DNA of 46,563 nucleotides, from contig FWCC01000281.1 of the NCBI GenBank assembly GCA_900169235.1, positions 1 to 46,563 on the forward strand. Direction: 5' to 3'. Under the pieces are notes generated by a model that saw nothing but the letters and a program-made list of their open reading frames with translations, had not been told where the DNA came from and made no database searches. Below, piece by piece: positions 27,787 to 37,140 of this stretch. Each line of letters begins with the position of its first letter. Within the stretch, counting starts at the first letter, position 1. Made by a program: the position numbers and the translations under genes. Source of the stretch: Zarea fungicola. Lineage: Eukaryota > Ascomycota > Sordariomycetes > Hypocreales > Cordycipitaceae.

Positions 27787-28497
27787 TTATTCAGTGTCTG
27801 CTGCACTATCGCGGCTAACAATGCTAGCACCAATCGTAGTAGGACCTTCACCAGCTACGTTGATGTTGCTGAAATGGCCAACCAAGCTTGCAACGTCAAT
27901 TTGAGAGCCACCGGATGCACAACCTGATGACAAACGTAGTTCCGCACCAACTGTGTTATTTCCGCTGCCCTGAATATTAACGTCGCGAAGAACCATGTTA
28001 TTCCGTATAGCATGAACCGGTAGGTTGCCAATAACTCGTAGGCCAACACAGTTGTCACCATTACCAGTAACAGAAACATTCTCAAATATGCCAGTGCTTG
28101 GTGTTCCAGAAGGGGTAATTGAGTGGGTGTTGATGGCCCGATACAGAGAAAGCCTATGTCGCTCTAATTCGGCAAATATTTTTGATATGCTCTCCTGGTG
28201 GGACCGGGAATATTCCACAAGCTCTGTTCTGTTTTTGGCTTTGATAGTTGCCCACTCGTTCCTGTTCAGGAGATCAAGGATGCAGTGAATGCAGTCGCGT
28301 ACCCCATCGGTTTGAAGCAAAGGGCTGTTGGAGATGGAGGTTGCCAGGGTTTTTAGATCGTTGAGTTGCTTTCTGTGGAGAACTCCTAACAGTTTTACAG
28401 CCATAACCACCAATCGCCTTGCAGGAGCTTTGGTCATTTCACTTAATCGCAAAAGTGTTATGCGAAGGAAGACAAGAACTAGGGGCATACAGCTCAT
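27787..28497 (-). CDS. PigL_N/HeLo-like helical protein with three C-terminal beta-type repeats
   Basis: 236 residues in this frame. Residues 20-126 are helical and end in SISKIFAELERHRLSLYRAI, the pattern seen at the end of fungal PigL_N and HeLo-like STAND N-terminal domains. Residues 138-223 hold three copies of a 15-residue motif at 138, 170 and 209: FENVSVTGNGDNCVG, LRDVNIQGSGNNTVG, FSNINVAGEGPTTIG. The layout (helical domain plus short Gly/Asn beta repeats at the C-terminus) recalls HET-S, whose repeats form an amyloid solenoid that triggers cell death, but the motif differs. The N-terminus is probably incomplete: an in-frame upstream segment (DQVSQLLEQLISEV, about 28545-28588) can be joined across a 33-nt interval. 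Role in cell death is inference. Confidence 0.62.
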   Translation of the reverse strand: MSCMPLVLVFLRITLLRLSEMTKAPARRLVVMAVKLLGVLHRKQLNDLKTLATSISNSPLLQTDGVRDCIHCILDLLNRNEWATIKAKNRTELVEYSRSHQESISKIFAELERHRLSLYRAINTHSITPSGTPSTGIFENVSVTGNGDNCVGLRVIGNLPVHAIRNNMVLRDVNIQGSGNNTVGAELRLSSGCASGGSQIDVASLVGHFSNINVAGEGPTTIGASIVSRDSAADTE

Positions 28498-28721
28498 CTG
28501 TTGCTGTTTATGTACCCAAAATTAAAAAAAAGTGGACCACTTCGCTGATCAACTGCTCCAACAGTTGTGAAACCTGGTCTCTAGCCTCGGATGTTCAGAG
28601 TCATCTTAGAGCCATAAAATAATGACGTTTTTCAAAAGCCAATCAGAATTTTAGAAACGTATATTTTTCTCATCATAACTGCTTAGTATCTTATATATCT
28701 CAGCCATCCCTCAATTCCCCT

Positions 28722-29201
28722 TTATAATTGGTTCGAGAGATTTAGGAGAGCCCGCACGCTACCAGGCGGAGGATTGCGACGTAGGAGCTCGACGATGTTG
28801 AACTCTTCTGTGGGCTTGGGGTATGTCCGACCGAGGGCTGAGCGGGGGTGGACTGGAGCCTGCGAAATAAAGCCAGTGGAAGGCTCGGCCGACGATTTTA
28901 GCCCATGTGTGCTCTCCCGCTTTTCCCCTGTTTCTTGCTCTTGAGCCTTATTTTTCTCCGCAGCGGCGTGTAAGTCCTGCTGAAACCTTTTAAGTGCAGC
29001 CTGAGAATCTCTGTAAGCCTGCGATGATCCGCAATAAGGGCATATTCGGCACTTCAGGTATGCGATGGGATCAGTGTCCTCAGGCTTATTAGATGGTGTG
29101 TTGAGGAACTGGGTGCCAGTTTGGTTTTCCGTCCGCGAGGTAGGGCGAGAGGGGTTGGGGCAATCCATGCTTAGCAGTGCATTTGAGATTTGAGGGGTCA
29201 T
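28722..29201 (-). CDS. Small protein with a Cys-rich (KCRICPYCG) element
   Basis: 159 residues, single exon, ATG at 29201. A Cys cluster (LKCRICPYCGSSQAYRDS, about 49-66) precedes a charged helix (LKRFQQDLHAAAEKNKAQEQ) and a Ser/Pro-rich tail. The Cys spacing would suit half of a zinc site with a partner histidine (DLHAA). No other domain. It lies among regulators, but no function can be given. Might be an exon of a longer gene. Confidence 0.42.
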   Translation of the reverse strand: MTPQISNALLSMDCPNPSRPTSRTENQTGTQFLNTPSNKPEDTDPIAYLKCRICPYCGSSQAYRDSQAALKRFQQDLHAAAEKNKAQEQETGEKRESTHGLKSSAEPSTGFISQAPVHPRSALGRTYPKPTEEFNIVELLRRNPPPGSVRALLNLSNQL

Positions 29202-29238
29202 ACAGAACCAGCCTCTACAGCTGAGGGAAGCTAGCTTA

Positions 29239-29463
29239 TCAAGGTTGGCTTTCTGTATGTTCGTGTATTAGAATGTCGCTACAGGAGGAGTGGGGAGAGA
29301 TAGGAACAGCGGCCATATAGAACTGGGTGGGCGGCATATTAAATAGTATTCTAGGTGTAAGCAAATCGTCGCCTGACGGGCGGTATGACTCGCTACTTGT
29401 CCGATCTGCGAAACATCCCGCTTGAGGCTGTGGATATGGATAAATGTCTGTTACCTCCTTCAT
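29239..29463 (-). CDS. Short frame upstream of the Cys-rich gene
   Basis: 74 residues, Pro/Ser-rich (IYPYPQPQAGCFADRTSSES). I found no splice pair that joins it in frame to the gene at 28722-29201, so it is only a candidate. A stretch TAGAACTGGG(T/C)GGGC...TATTAAATA inside it recurs at 31518-31548. Confidence 0.22.
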   Translation of the reverse strand: MKEVTDIYPYPQPQAGCFADRTSSESYRPSGDDLLTPRILFNMPPTQFYMAAVPISPHSSCSDILIHEHTESQP

Positions 29464-29733
29464 GGCGATTCAGTTAAACGCTTCGGCCTCGAGCTCCGAG
29501 AGGGCGATTTCGATGTTTGCGGATATCTCGCAAGACTGTAGAACTTATTCGAAAAAGGAACTTTAAATTATGATATCTTAGTAGTAGCAGGAGAAGTATA
29601 TTCTATATATTCCGCTTCTAAATCGGATATCTCACGGTGCTCATCTATTATGCTTGCGGCGCTCCTCCCCACCACAGTGCCTTTTCTGAGTGTGTTCCTC
29701 ACCTCCCGTACAGCGCCGGCCAGTCGATCGACC

Positions 29734-31005
29734 CTAATAGTTCCACGTGATAGTATAGTCTTGTGAATCACTGCTTAGTATCGTCAAATTGTCTAAGTCA
29801 GTAAATCCAGATTGGGACAAAATACTGTCCAAATCATCAATCATTGAGCTCCCATGCTGAATATCAGCGGTAGATGGAGCGTTTGTTGCCACGGCACTAT
29901 GGCTGCTGGGGTCCCTGTTGGCACTCGCATCTTTATTATGATCGCCGTGCCTTTTCTTCCGGAAATTTGACGGGGGTCGGCCACGTACAACAATCTCGGC
30001 CGACTCTTGGGTGGCTACTTTTACTGGTTCGGCGCCTTCCTCCCACGGCTCTGCCCGTAGCTCTACCACAATGCGGCAGTGATTCTCTTCCCCGCGAGCG
30101 TTTTTCGCAGTTGCTTTGTCGAACTGGAGCCGAGTGAACAGAGCTCGCGTTGGTAGGTCACCCCAATGGCTATTGTCTGCGAATTCAGAGTGTTGGTCTG
30201 TAGTTGGGCTAAGCGGCTGCAACGTAGGAGAAGAGGTTTTATTTCTCGTGGAATTATATTGAAGAAGTAGAACTTCTTTCTCCGGATATATGCAGTTGAT
30301 TGCCGAGATGCACATTGCAAATTGACGCACTGTGATTGGCGTGGTTGTGTTGTATGGGGTAAATTGCATCTTTAGATGCATGTGTGGGCGCAATAAAAAT
30401 GAACCATCACATATTATATAATTCCTTCGATAGAATATATAGTGCTTCTCACCCTTTGTAAGGCTCGCCGAAGTAATTCTCGCCGAAATTATTGGAACTG
30501 TTGTCACATAGGCTCGTCCACTGGCGTCGAGGTACTCGAAGATCCCATGCTGTTTGGTTTCCCCCATCTTAAGCATAGCCGTATCTTCAGTTTTTATAGG
30601 GGGGGTAATAGTGCGGTGACATTGATCCTTAACCTCACTGTCCACCCATGCGTATGCAATACCCCGCTTAGGATACCGCTGGGCTAGGCCAAAATCTTGG
30701 TTTATTCCGAGGTAAATAGACTCAAGGGCCTTTGGGGAAAGTGTCAGAGAAAAGAACTCATTAAGCCTTAATGCAATGTCTGACCATGTTAAGCCCATTT
30801 CATGACAGCAGTAGAGAATAAAATCCTCGTGTTCAGTGGTGAGTGTGGTTCTGCTGGTCAGGCTGGAGCTGTCCTTGCATAAGTGGGCATCGGCTGAGTC
30901 GTTCGTCCAAGATCCGTCGCTAAGAGCCATTGCCCCATTATCTCCGGCGAAAAGGTCAAAGCTGGGGGGGGCACTTCGGCCAGGATGGCGAGGTGAGGGG
31001 TACAT
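29734..31005 (-). CDS. SANT-NDT80 fusion transcription factor (copy C)
   Basis: 423 residues, single exon, ATG at 31005. N-terminus MYPSPRHPGRSAPPSFDLFA matches NDT80 copy A. Residues 56-103 form a SANT-like module (EHEDFILYCCHEMGLTWSDI, ALRLNEFFSLTLSPKALESI), and 142-350 an NDT80-like domain (KQHGIFEYLDASGRAYVTTV, YIFYRRNYIICDGSFLL, MQFTP, VVELRAEP, ESAEIVVRGRPPSNFRKKR). The C-terminus is acidic with a possible activation segment (DDLDSILSQSGFTDLDNLTI). This is the longest and most complete member of the cluster and the likely ancestor of copy A, which lacks the SANT part. Two DNA-binding modules in one protein is uncommon for NDT80 relatives. Confidence 0.78.
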   Translation of the reverse strand: MYPSPRHPGRSAPPSFDLFAGDNGAMALSDGSWTNDSADAHLCKDSSSLTSRTTLTTEHEDFILYCCHEMGLTWSDIALRLNEFFSLTLSPKALESIYLGINQDFGLAQRYPKRGIAYAWVDSEVKDQCHRTITPPIKTEDTAMLKMGETKQHGIFEYLDASGRAYVTTVPIISARITSASLTKGEKHYIFYRRNYIICDGSFLLRPHMHLKMQFTPYNTTTPITVRQFAMCISAINCIYPEKEVLLLQYNSTRNKTSSPTLQPLSPTTDQHSEFADNSHWGDLPTRALFTRLQFDKATAKNARGEENHCRIVVELRAEPWEEGAEPVKVATQESAEIVVRGRPPSNFRKKRHGDHNKDASANRDPSSHSAVATNAPSTADIQHGSSMIDDLDSILSQSGFTDLDNLTILSSDSQDYTITWNY

Positions 31006-31105
31006 GCCCAAAAGAGGCAACAATAAACCCGCTATCAGCTTTGAGAAGTTGTGCCAGCAACGGGACCTGCCTCTACTAATGAGGGAAGCAGGACTTATAT
31101 ACTGA
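31006..31105 (-). promoter_or_regulatory. Promoter of the SANT-NDT80 gene
   Basis: TATATAA on the minus strand (31095-31101) about 95 nt before the ATG, with CTTCCCTCATTAGTAGAGG and GTTGCCTCTTTTGGGC-ATG matching the promoter of copy A (22181-22285). The remaining 31106-31627 shows no supported gene. Confidence 0.5.
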
Positions 31106-31627
31106 GGTTGGAGGTCTGTCTAGGACCGCGCACATCAGCTGATGGGCTTAAGATGACTTAGCGTATAGCGTCTTCAGCTACGTGTTGGTATAGGCCACAA
31201 CAAAATGCCTATAAAGGTGATCGCGATCGGTTAATGTTTCTGGTTTCATCGGTGATGTCTTGACTGAATCTCATGAACCGTTATATTGTAGAACAGAAAA
31301 TTGTCATGTTAGAAAGCTATTTGTTTGTATTGAAATACTTAAAAAAAACGTATCGCTATTTATGCTTCCTGAGGTTTAGCTGGGAGTCGCTCGGGACGCA
31401 GCAGAATTTACGACTCACTGGGAAGACAATTTGTGTCATAGTAGCAACTTTGGGATCATTTGGTGCTTGTGTGAGGACGAGTGGCTCATGGCCGGTAGTT
31501 CTTGCTCATCGACCTTCTAGAACTGGGCGGGCTACGTATTAAATAATATTCTGCATTAAAGGCTCTGGTCCCCATGCTTAGAGTTACGTTGTGAAACGAA
31601 GCATCTCCTCTAAGCTACATCTTTTTC

Positions 31628-32655
31628 CTAGACCGCCGCCTTCGCCCCCCGACGATCCATCATCACCGTGTAAAAATGCCATAGTAAGCCTGGCAGGTCC
31701 CACATTGTGACTTTTTTAGGGGGGTAATAACTATAACTATAGCATAACTGTGCAACGGTCCCCACAGCAGCAATGAGTTCGAACTCCTTTCCGCCAGCTA
31801 AGAGTGGAATGTAATTGGGAGACGCTTTTTCCAGCTTGTAGAGAATGTTTCGTAATGACGTTTGAAGGGTTTCCTGGGCTACTAGCCCAGATATCTCTAG
31901 TTGATTTCTGCACTTTTCAGTCGGTAGAGATAAGCTGCTGGCATAGTCTTTAATTCTCTCTGCGTAATGGGTGAAACTGTTTGCGTCTGCTGCAATGCTT
32001 CCAAACTCGGCTGGATCCCTACAGGCCACTTGGAATGCTGCCATAAGGATCTCACCGACATCTTGATTATATCCGTACCTTCACATAAATAAGTACTTAT
32101 CTCGGCTCTAGTTTGTGTGAAGACTTACACATAGGACGTTTTGTTTTGGGGGGATATAGCAACCATCAAGCCTGCACTGCAGTTATATGCCCGCCATTCC
32201 CACGGCGTAGTATTTTGCAATAATCTAAATAGACCATCGCAATTGTCCGTTGTCTCATCACGTCTGCTTAGCATGAGAGGCGTACTGGGAAGGCGTCCCC
32301 AAGTAGTAACCTGCTCCCCGAGAAGACAGCCGATGCTAGTATGACGTGTAGCAAGGGTTTGCAGACACCATAGTAGCTCCTTCTCATTTTTCATTTCGAC
32401 CTCTAAACGTTGAAAGAGCCTTCGAACTTTGCCAACAATAAGATCATAAGCGTGAGTCGTTCGGACGGTTAGAGCAGAGTTGTTTTCATCTTGCGCTAAA
32501 TCGGCATCAAGACGAATAGGTCCGCCATCGTAGAACTTGATATCGAGTTTTTGGACATGTAGCAATTTCTACTTGTGTTAGATTGAGTTCAATGTCTTTG
32601 AGATTATATCTACCTTATTTTTTGGGATACTTCCCCAAACCACTAATGTCGCCAT
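31628..32655 (-). CDS. Unrecognised three-exon protein
   Basis: Exons 32655-32614, 32568-32129 and 32078-31628 join in frame to 310 residues; introns 45 nt (GTAGAT...CTAAC...AGTAG) and 50 nt (GTAAGT...GTGAAG). Starts MATLVVWGSIPKNK. It has a helical middle (YDLIVGKVRRLFQRLEVEMK) and a hydrophobic C-terminal part (FELIAAVGTVAQLCYSYSYY, MWDLPGLLWHFYTVMMDRRG) that does not clearly form a TM helix. No recognised family. It is co-directional with the two genes upstream. Good frame agreement at both splice joins supports the model. Confidence 0.58.
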
Positions 32656-32732
32656 GAAAGATACAAAAATGATCCAGATTAAGACGAATAAGTTTTGCTC
32701 TATTCCATATCTTATTCTAATGGAATTCGCCA

Positions 32733-33079
32733 CTATTTATGTTTCTCCAACTCAGGCATTGATGGGCGCGAGGCTGCCAGCTTCTGTCGTACGGCATCGA
32801 CTACGAGGCCAGCGCGCCTTTGCAATTCGACAGCATAACCGAGAATATCATTTTCCCTATTATATGTCACCTCTACTTCTTAGTTAACATATAAAAGTTT
32901 TGAGTTGCAGGTACAAACAAACCATCTGCCTCGGAGGAAGCTTGAAGAAGGATGTCTAGTTTTGCTCCTAGGAGTCCAAATGCCATCTGACTTTCCTGTT
33001 TTAGGCGGTAGGCTTCATCGCTTGCCATGAGCCAGTCGTGAAGGAACAATGCTTTAGCTGTCAGGGAGGAGCCGGTCAT
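32733..33079 (-). CDS. Small helical two-exon protein
   Basis: Exons 33079-32923 and 32872-32733 join in phase 1 across a 50-nt intron (GTTTGT...TTAAC...AGTAG) to 98 residues: MTGSSLTAKALFLHDWLMAS... and, after the intron, VTYNRENDILGYAVELQRRA, GLVVDAVRQKLAASRPSMPE. Almost entirely helical and amphipathic, no TM. An upstream exon is possible since the frame is open to 33157. Function unknown. Confidence 0.5.
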
Positions 33080-33253
33080 TGTGGAGCCCAGGGTTGTAGG
33101 TGCAGGAAAAGAGTTTCTAGTTGTACAGACTAACAAATGCTGATAATCGGTAGTCACCAGGTGAGGCGGCTGGCGAGATTATGTACGTTGGGTGCAAGAT
33201 ATTTCGTATAGAGCATAAAACCTTGGATAGTAACAAAGTAAATTTATGGCTAT

Positions 33254-34073
33254 TTAATTCCCGGTATGGCAAAGCTCAACTTCGTCACTGGCAGTCAAAG
33301 CTTCACTCGATTGTCCGTTCTCGGGGACGTACCGCTTGAGGCGCCGTGAGAAGATCACCCTTCTCACGGTCATGATCTCTAGACTGAGGCCCAAATTGCA
33401 CAAATACTGGACATGATGCAGCACAGGCGCTTTCGCTGCAGGGACTATACTGGCTACTACAACTAGCGTAGTAGCAGCCAGCGTTGGGGCAAGGAGCCAC
33501 TTGACAGCTTGCCGCAACTTGTGTTCAACCAACCGTCTTTCCTCCTCATTCGATATTCCGCTAACTAGAGACCGAATGAAAAATGCTGGCATGAGAGCGT
33601 GATATACCATAGAGCTCCAAACCCATTGTGCTCGAAAGATAATGTAGCACGTCAATCCCGCAATAAGGAAGGCTAGTGAGACGACAACCATAGACGCCAT
33701 TAAAATCATCTGACCACGCTTCTTGGATCTGTTGAACAGCTTAAAACAAGTCCAGGCCTAAGACTTAGTTAGTACTTTCTCTCAAAAGAAGCTTGTCAGT
33801 GCGTACCGGCTCCACGCCTACGCAAAACATATTTGCTAGCTGCAAAGCAATGAAGAATACATTATATAGCAGCTGTTTAGCAGGATTATTGTGGAAGGTG
33901 ATACATGGTATCCCAAAAGCAGGCAATGCTATGAGATAAAAATTTAGTTGAGTCGCCAGGATGGGAGTAATTTTTCCGCCGCATGCAAGGTTAACACTGA
34001 TGACAAGGAATGCAGCCACGATGCCACAGGCAACGAGCCCCAACAGATATTGTAAGTCAGCAGTGGTCTGCAT
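33254..34073 (-). CDS. Polytopic membrane protein, about six TM helices
   Basis: Exons 34073-33807 and 33757-33254 join in phase 0 across a 49-nt intron (GTACGC...ACTAAC...CTTAG) to 256 residues. Hydrophobic helices: LQYLLGLVACGIVAAFLVIS, ILATQLNFYLIALPAFGIPC, LLYNVFFIALQLANMFCVGV, LMASMVVVSLAFLIAGLTCY, WSSMVYHALMPAFFIRSLV and LLAPTLAATTLVVVASIVPA; a weaker seventh may exist. A basic loop (KLFNRSKKRGQ) sits at the splice join and the tail is charged. Not a transporter family I recognise. The start is uncertain: the frame is open upstream to 34124 without an ATG, so a 5' exon may be missing. Confidence 0.62.
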
Positions 34074-34232
34074 TCTGAAGAGCGGTGTGGTTTTTGACTT
34101 GGCTGCATTGCTTGGGGATGCCACGTCATTTGTAGTTTACATGCGATTACATATCCTTTCCAGATGCTTGGGGGCGACTGTGCTAGGAGATCCAGACAAA
34201 GCCTCAAAAAGCAAGCTATGTCTGCTTGGAGA

Positions 34233-34290
34233 GGAGACCCACAAAAAGTACCCAAGTTTTTGAGAATTTGGGTACTTTTTGTGGGTCTCC
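34233..34290. repeat. Perfect 23-bp inverted repeat with 12-nt loop
   Basis: Arms 34233-34255 (begins GGAGACCCACAAAAAG) and 34268-34290 are exact reverse complements, separated by GTTTTTGAGAAT. It lies between the membrane-protein gene (minus) and the next gene (plus). No second copy of the arms is seen in the window, and no target-site duplication flanks it. It could be a fold-back element remnant, an RNA hairpin or a cruciform site. Confidence 0.85.
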
Positions 34291-34459
34291 GTCACACTTC
34301 ATGGGGAGAGATTGTTGCCGAGCCTGGATTGTGTAATTGTGCACCTGACGTTCAATGGTGGCGTACCAAAGGGGGGAGGAACATGGTCAATGGCTCGCCG
34401 GCTTAGAAAAAACATTGATCCCTTCAGCTTGGAGAACGGACTGCGAACAGTCACAGAAG

Positions 34460-36553
34460 ATGGCAACTGAATACTTAACGTTAAGCTTTCAAGGTGGCCA
34501 CTCAGAGTGTTGCGACTTCATTCAGAATCAGCAGCAAAAAAATTTCTATCGAGTTAAGGTGATATCAATACCATGCTGCTCGGCTATTTCTCATCAGTTG
34601 GTCATAGATGAGCTTGTGAAATACTTCAATAAGAAGCATAGGGCGGGGTATTGGATGTTCACAGCCCCGTGAGTATACTCTGTCGTCGCTGTGACGTAGG
34701 CTAACGATGAGTAGAGGTCCAGGAAGGAAAATCCGCGCATCGTCAGGAGAGAGTTGTATTGAGAAAACTAAATCGAACACAGACGAGCTGCGGCCGCCGC
34801 CTCAGGTCTTGAGACAGAGACTGACAGTGGCTGAAAGAGATCCGAAAGAGAGCACTTTTAAAGAATTATTGCGGGTTATCGGAGCGTCGCCATACAAGAT
34901 TGACAGTAGCCTCAAAAAAGATGCGCAACTTGCTCTGGTTAGGGAGAAGCTCGTACAAGCGATGTGCAAGAGCATTGCATCATCGCCCCAAAAAGCTAAA
35001 CCAGACGAGCGAAGAGCGTTTATCGACCGCATGTTCGAGTTTCGTTCAGATGATACTCAGAATTTACACGATTCTTTGGACAGCAGTACAGCACAGATCG
35101 TGGACTGCGAGAAAAAGACCCTGGCGAAGACCCTGTGGCTGTCGAAAGTCACGACTTCCACGGCAAGCTTAGTTGCACGCACAACTAATACACGCTATAA
35201 GAAAACAGAAGACAAACAGAAGGAACAAAAGATAAGAGATAATGAGAAGTTGCCTCAAATAATTTACAGTGTAATAGACGAACTGATTCCCACCTATGGG
35301 GTGCGAGCCATGGCCATCTTTGCAGCGATGCAGGGTAGGTAGTCTGTCAAGTTAATTTACTTCCAAGCTGACCTATCATCGCAGAGACAGGGCATCTTTA
35401 CAGTGAGGATGTGAGAGACTTACCAAAATCTTCCATCGCAGCTCTCGCCAAATCTACTGCAAAGCGCCTCCACGATATTGGCTTGTCTCCGATAGACATG
35501 AGCAGTTATGTGGTCTTCCCCCTGCTTATTGTATGCTGGGTACTTGGACTAGAGTAAGAGATAATTCCTAATACAAGGCATTTGCTGATCAATAATAGTT
35601 TCTCTACTGTCTGTCTGCGTTTGGGCCTGATGAGACTTGCGCAACTAGGGCTCGATCTAACAGCAAGATTCAATGCTGTTGAGGAAAGCTGGCGCGCTAT
35701 GGATTGGAGCCAGATGTCTGAATCAGAGCGGACAGCTACTGTGAATGAGTTCGAGAAGAGGTTGTTCTCATTCAACGATCTGGAAGACGCGACAAACGTC
35801 AACCCGACCAGTGAAATCGTGATAGATGGGTTGGAAGATCTGTCAAGGGGATCTGAGACGGAATTAACGACAATTGGGGCTGAGTTGAATGAGTTAGACG
35901 ATTCGTCAACAGGTGAATCCGATACAGAATCAACTGCTGGGGGGATAAACACCAAAGAAGCTCGCCTCGACAATGCGAATGCACTCTCAAACAAACCATG
36001 CAATGATTTCCCAGCTTCTTCTTCCATAGACAGCGGCTACAGGAGCAACCCGGGGAGCCAACAGGTACATGGAACTGCAAGCGCATCACCGTCGGCTGCA
36101 TTTTTGCCAACTCCGCGGCCGTCTCACCAGAATGGCGAGCCGGATTCTACCGCCGGGATTGAGGACAGTGGAGACGGTGCTTGTTCATCAACCGGGCAAA
36201 AGAGGCCACATGTTGGGGACAATGCCTCCGCAAAAAGGCCTAGACTAGCCGCAGAGTTGAATATGGAGGACTCTACTAGCGCTGAGTTTACACTTGCAGA
36301 CCCGGAGTTAACTGTTGGCACTTCTGACTGGCCTTCACTTGGCCAAGGAGAACAGTCATTCGCGGCCGGATCTGGAATGGCACATATGAATGAGGACTTC
36401 CTTTCACAGATTCCGGGGATAGAAGATTTTGATTTTGATTTTCTTAGTTTTCTTGGGAATTCACCTTCTCAGCAGGGACAACTGCAAGATGGAACGGGAT
36501 GCCATCCGGCTGAATCCGAAACTGAACCCCCGGCAGTACAAGAAAAGAATTAG
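34460..36553 (+). CDS. Five-exon nuclear-type protein with NLS and acidic C-terminus
   Basis: Exons 34460-34558, 34598-34668, 34715-35334, 35385-35553 and 35599-36553 join in frame to 637 residues; introns 39, 46, 50 and 45 nt, most with GTGAGT/GTAGGT/GTAAGA donors and CTAAC or CTGAC branch sites. N-terminal half helical and basic (SLKKDAQLALVREKLVQAM, KKTLAKTLWLSK), then FPLLIVCWVLGLDFSTVCLR. The C-terminal half is acidic and disordered, with a bipartite nuclear signal (QKRPHVGDNASAKRPRL) and an acidic/aromatic end (EDFDFDFLSFLGNS) typical of activation domains. No DNA-binding domain is recognised. A nuclear regulator is the best guess. The first two exons are less certain than the last three. 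Its 3' end overlaps the convergent gene at 36444. Confidence 0.6.
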
Positions 36554-37001
36554 CTTCGTTTTGATTCACCACTTGTTTCTTTTCCTTCCGTTGATAGTAA
36601 ATATCAACAGGTGTGCTTGATAGCGGGGTTAAGATAGCGACCTGGTTCGTGTAAACATCAGTCCACGCGTTTCCTTCTACATATGCCGCTATGGGCTGCA
36701 GTTCTGGTTCGCCTTGCCGTATCTGGTGACTTGAAAATAATTCTAGGTTATTGGGGAGCTTATGCATCAAGTCAGTCATAGCCTAACCATTAACAGCCAC
36801 AAAACGTACATTCTTAAGAATGAATGCACTGAAGAGGTTAATCTCGGCGGTCGTTTCATAATGCCAACGTTTGGCATTCGCGGTCTCCGAATCTATTGTT
36901 CTCTTGAGCGATGAAAGAGACTTGACAATCTTGTCAAAGAGCGGCTGGAGTTTCGCTTGATCGCATGCATACACAGCATATAATTCATCCCGATTGTCCA
37001 T
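36444..37001 (-). CDS. Unrecognised two-exon protein, convergent overlap
   Basis: Exons 37001-36810 and 36758-36444 join in phase 0 across a 51-nt intron (GTACGT...CTGAC...ATAAG) to 168 residues. Begins MDNRDELYAVYACDQAKLQP, has a coiled stretch (KIVKSLSSLKRTIDSETANA), then YVEGNAWTDVYTNQVAILTP. The last 110 nt overlap the 3' coding end of the plus-strand gene, unless a 3' intron shortens it. No known domain. Confidence 0.5.
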
Positions 37002-37140
37002 TTTGTGTTCTTCGCGTCAAGAGGGATTTTATTGCCATCATAGTATAATGGTATCTGACAGGGGGGGGGGTATGACCTTTTAAGCTTTCTCCCCGCGTGA
37101 CACGCCCCACTGAATGTCCACACACTATTGGCCGTAGTTT

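Noticed and set aside
29568..29733. Frame with GRSAAS, as in the SANT gene D, directly behind the SANT-NDT80 gene
   Set aside because: The match is short and there is no ATG or surrounding SANT pattern; the nucleotide similarity to 26560-26840 is not collinear. Not enough to call a relict.
21252..31005. DUF3435 captain or another transposase in the regulator cluster
   Set aside because: No tyrosine-recombinase motifs (R...HxxR...Y) or transposase domains are seen in any frame of sufficient length.
37036..37066. tRNA-like start: CATAGTATAATGGTATCTGAC followed by a G run resembles a tRNA A-box region
   Set aside because: No B-box (GGTTCGANNCC) or closing acceptor stem follows within 100 nt, so at best it is a tRNA fragment or chance.
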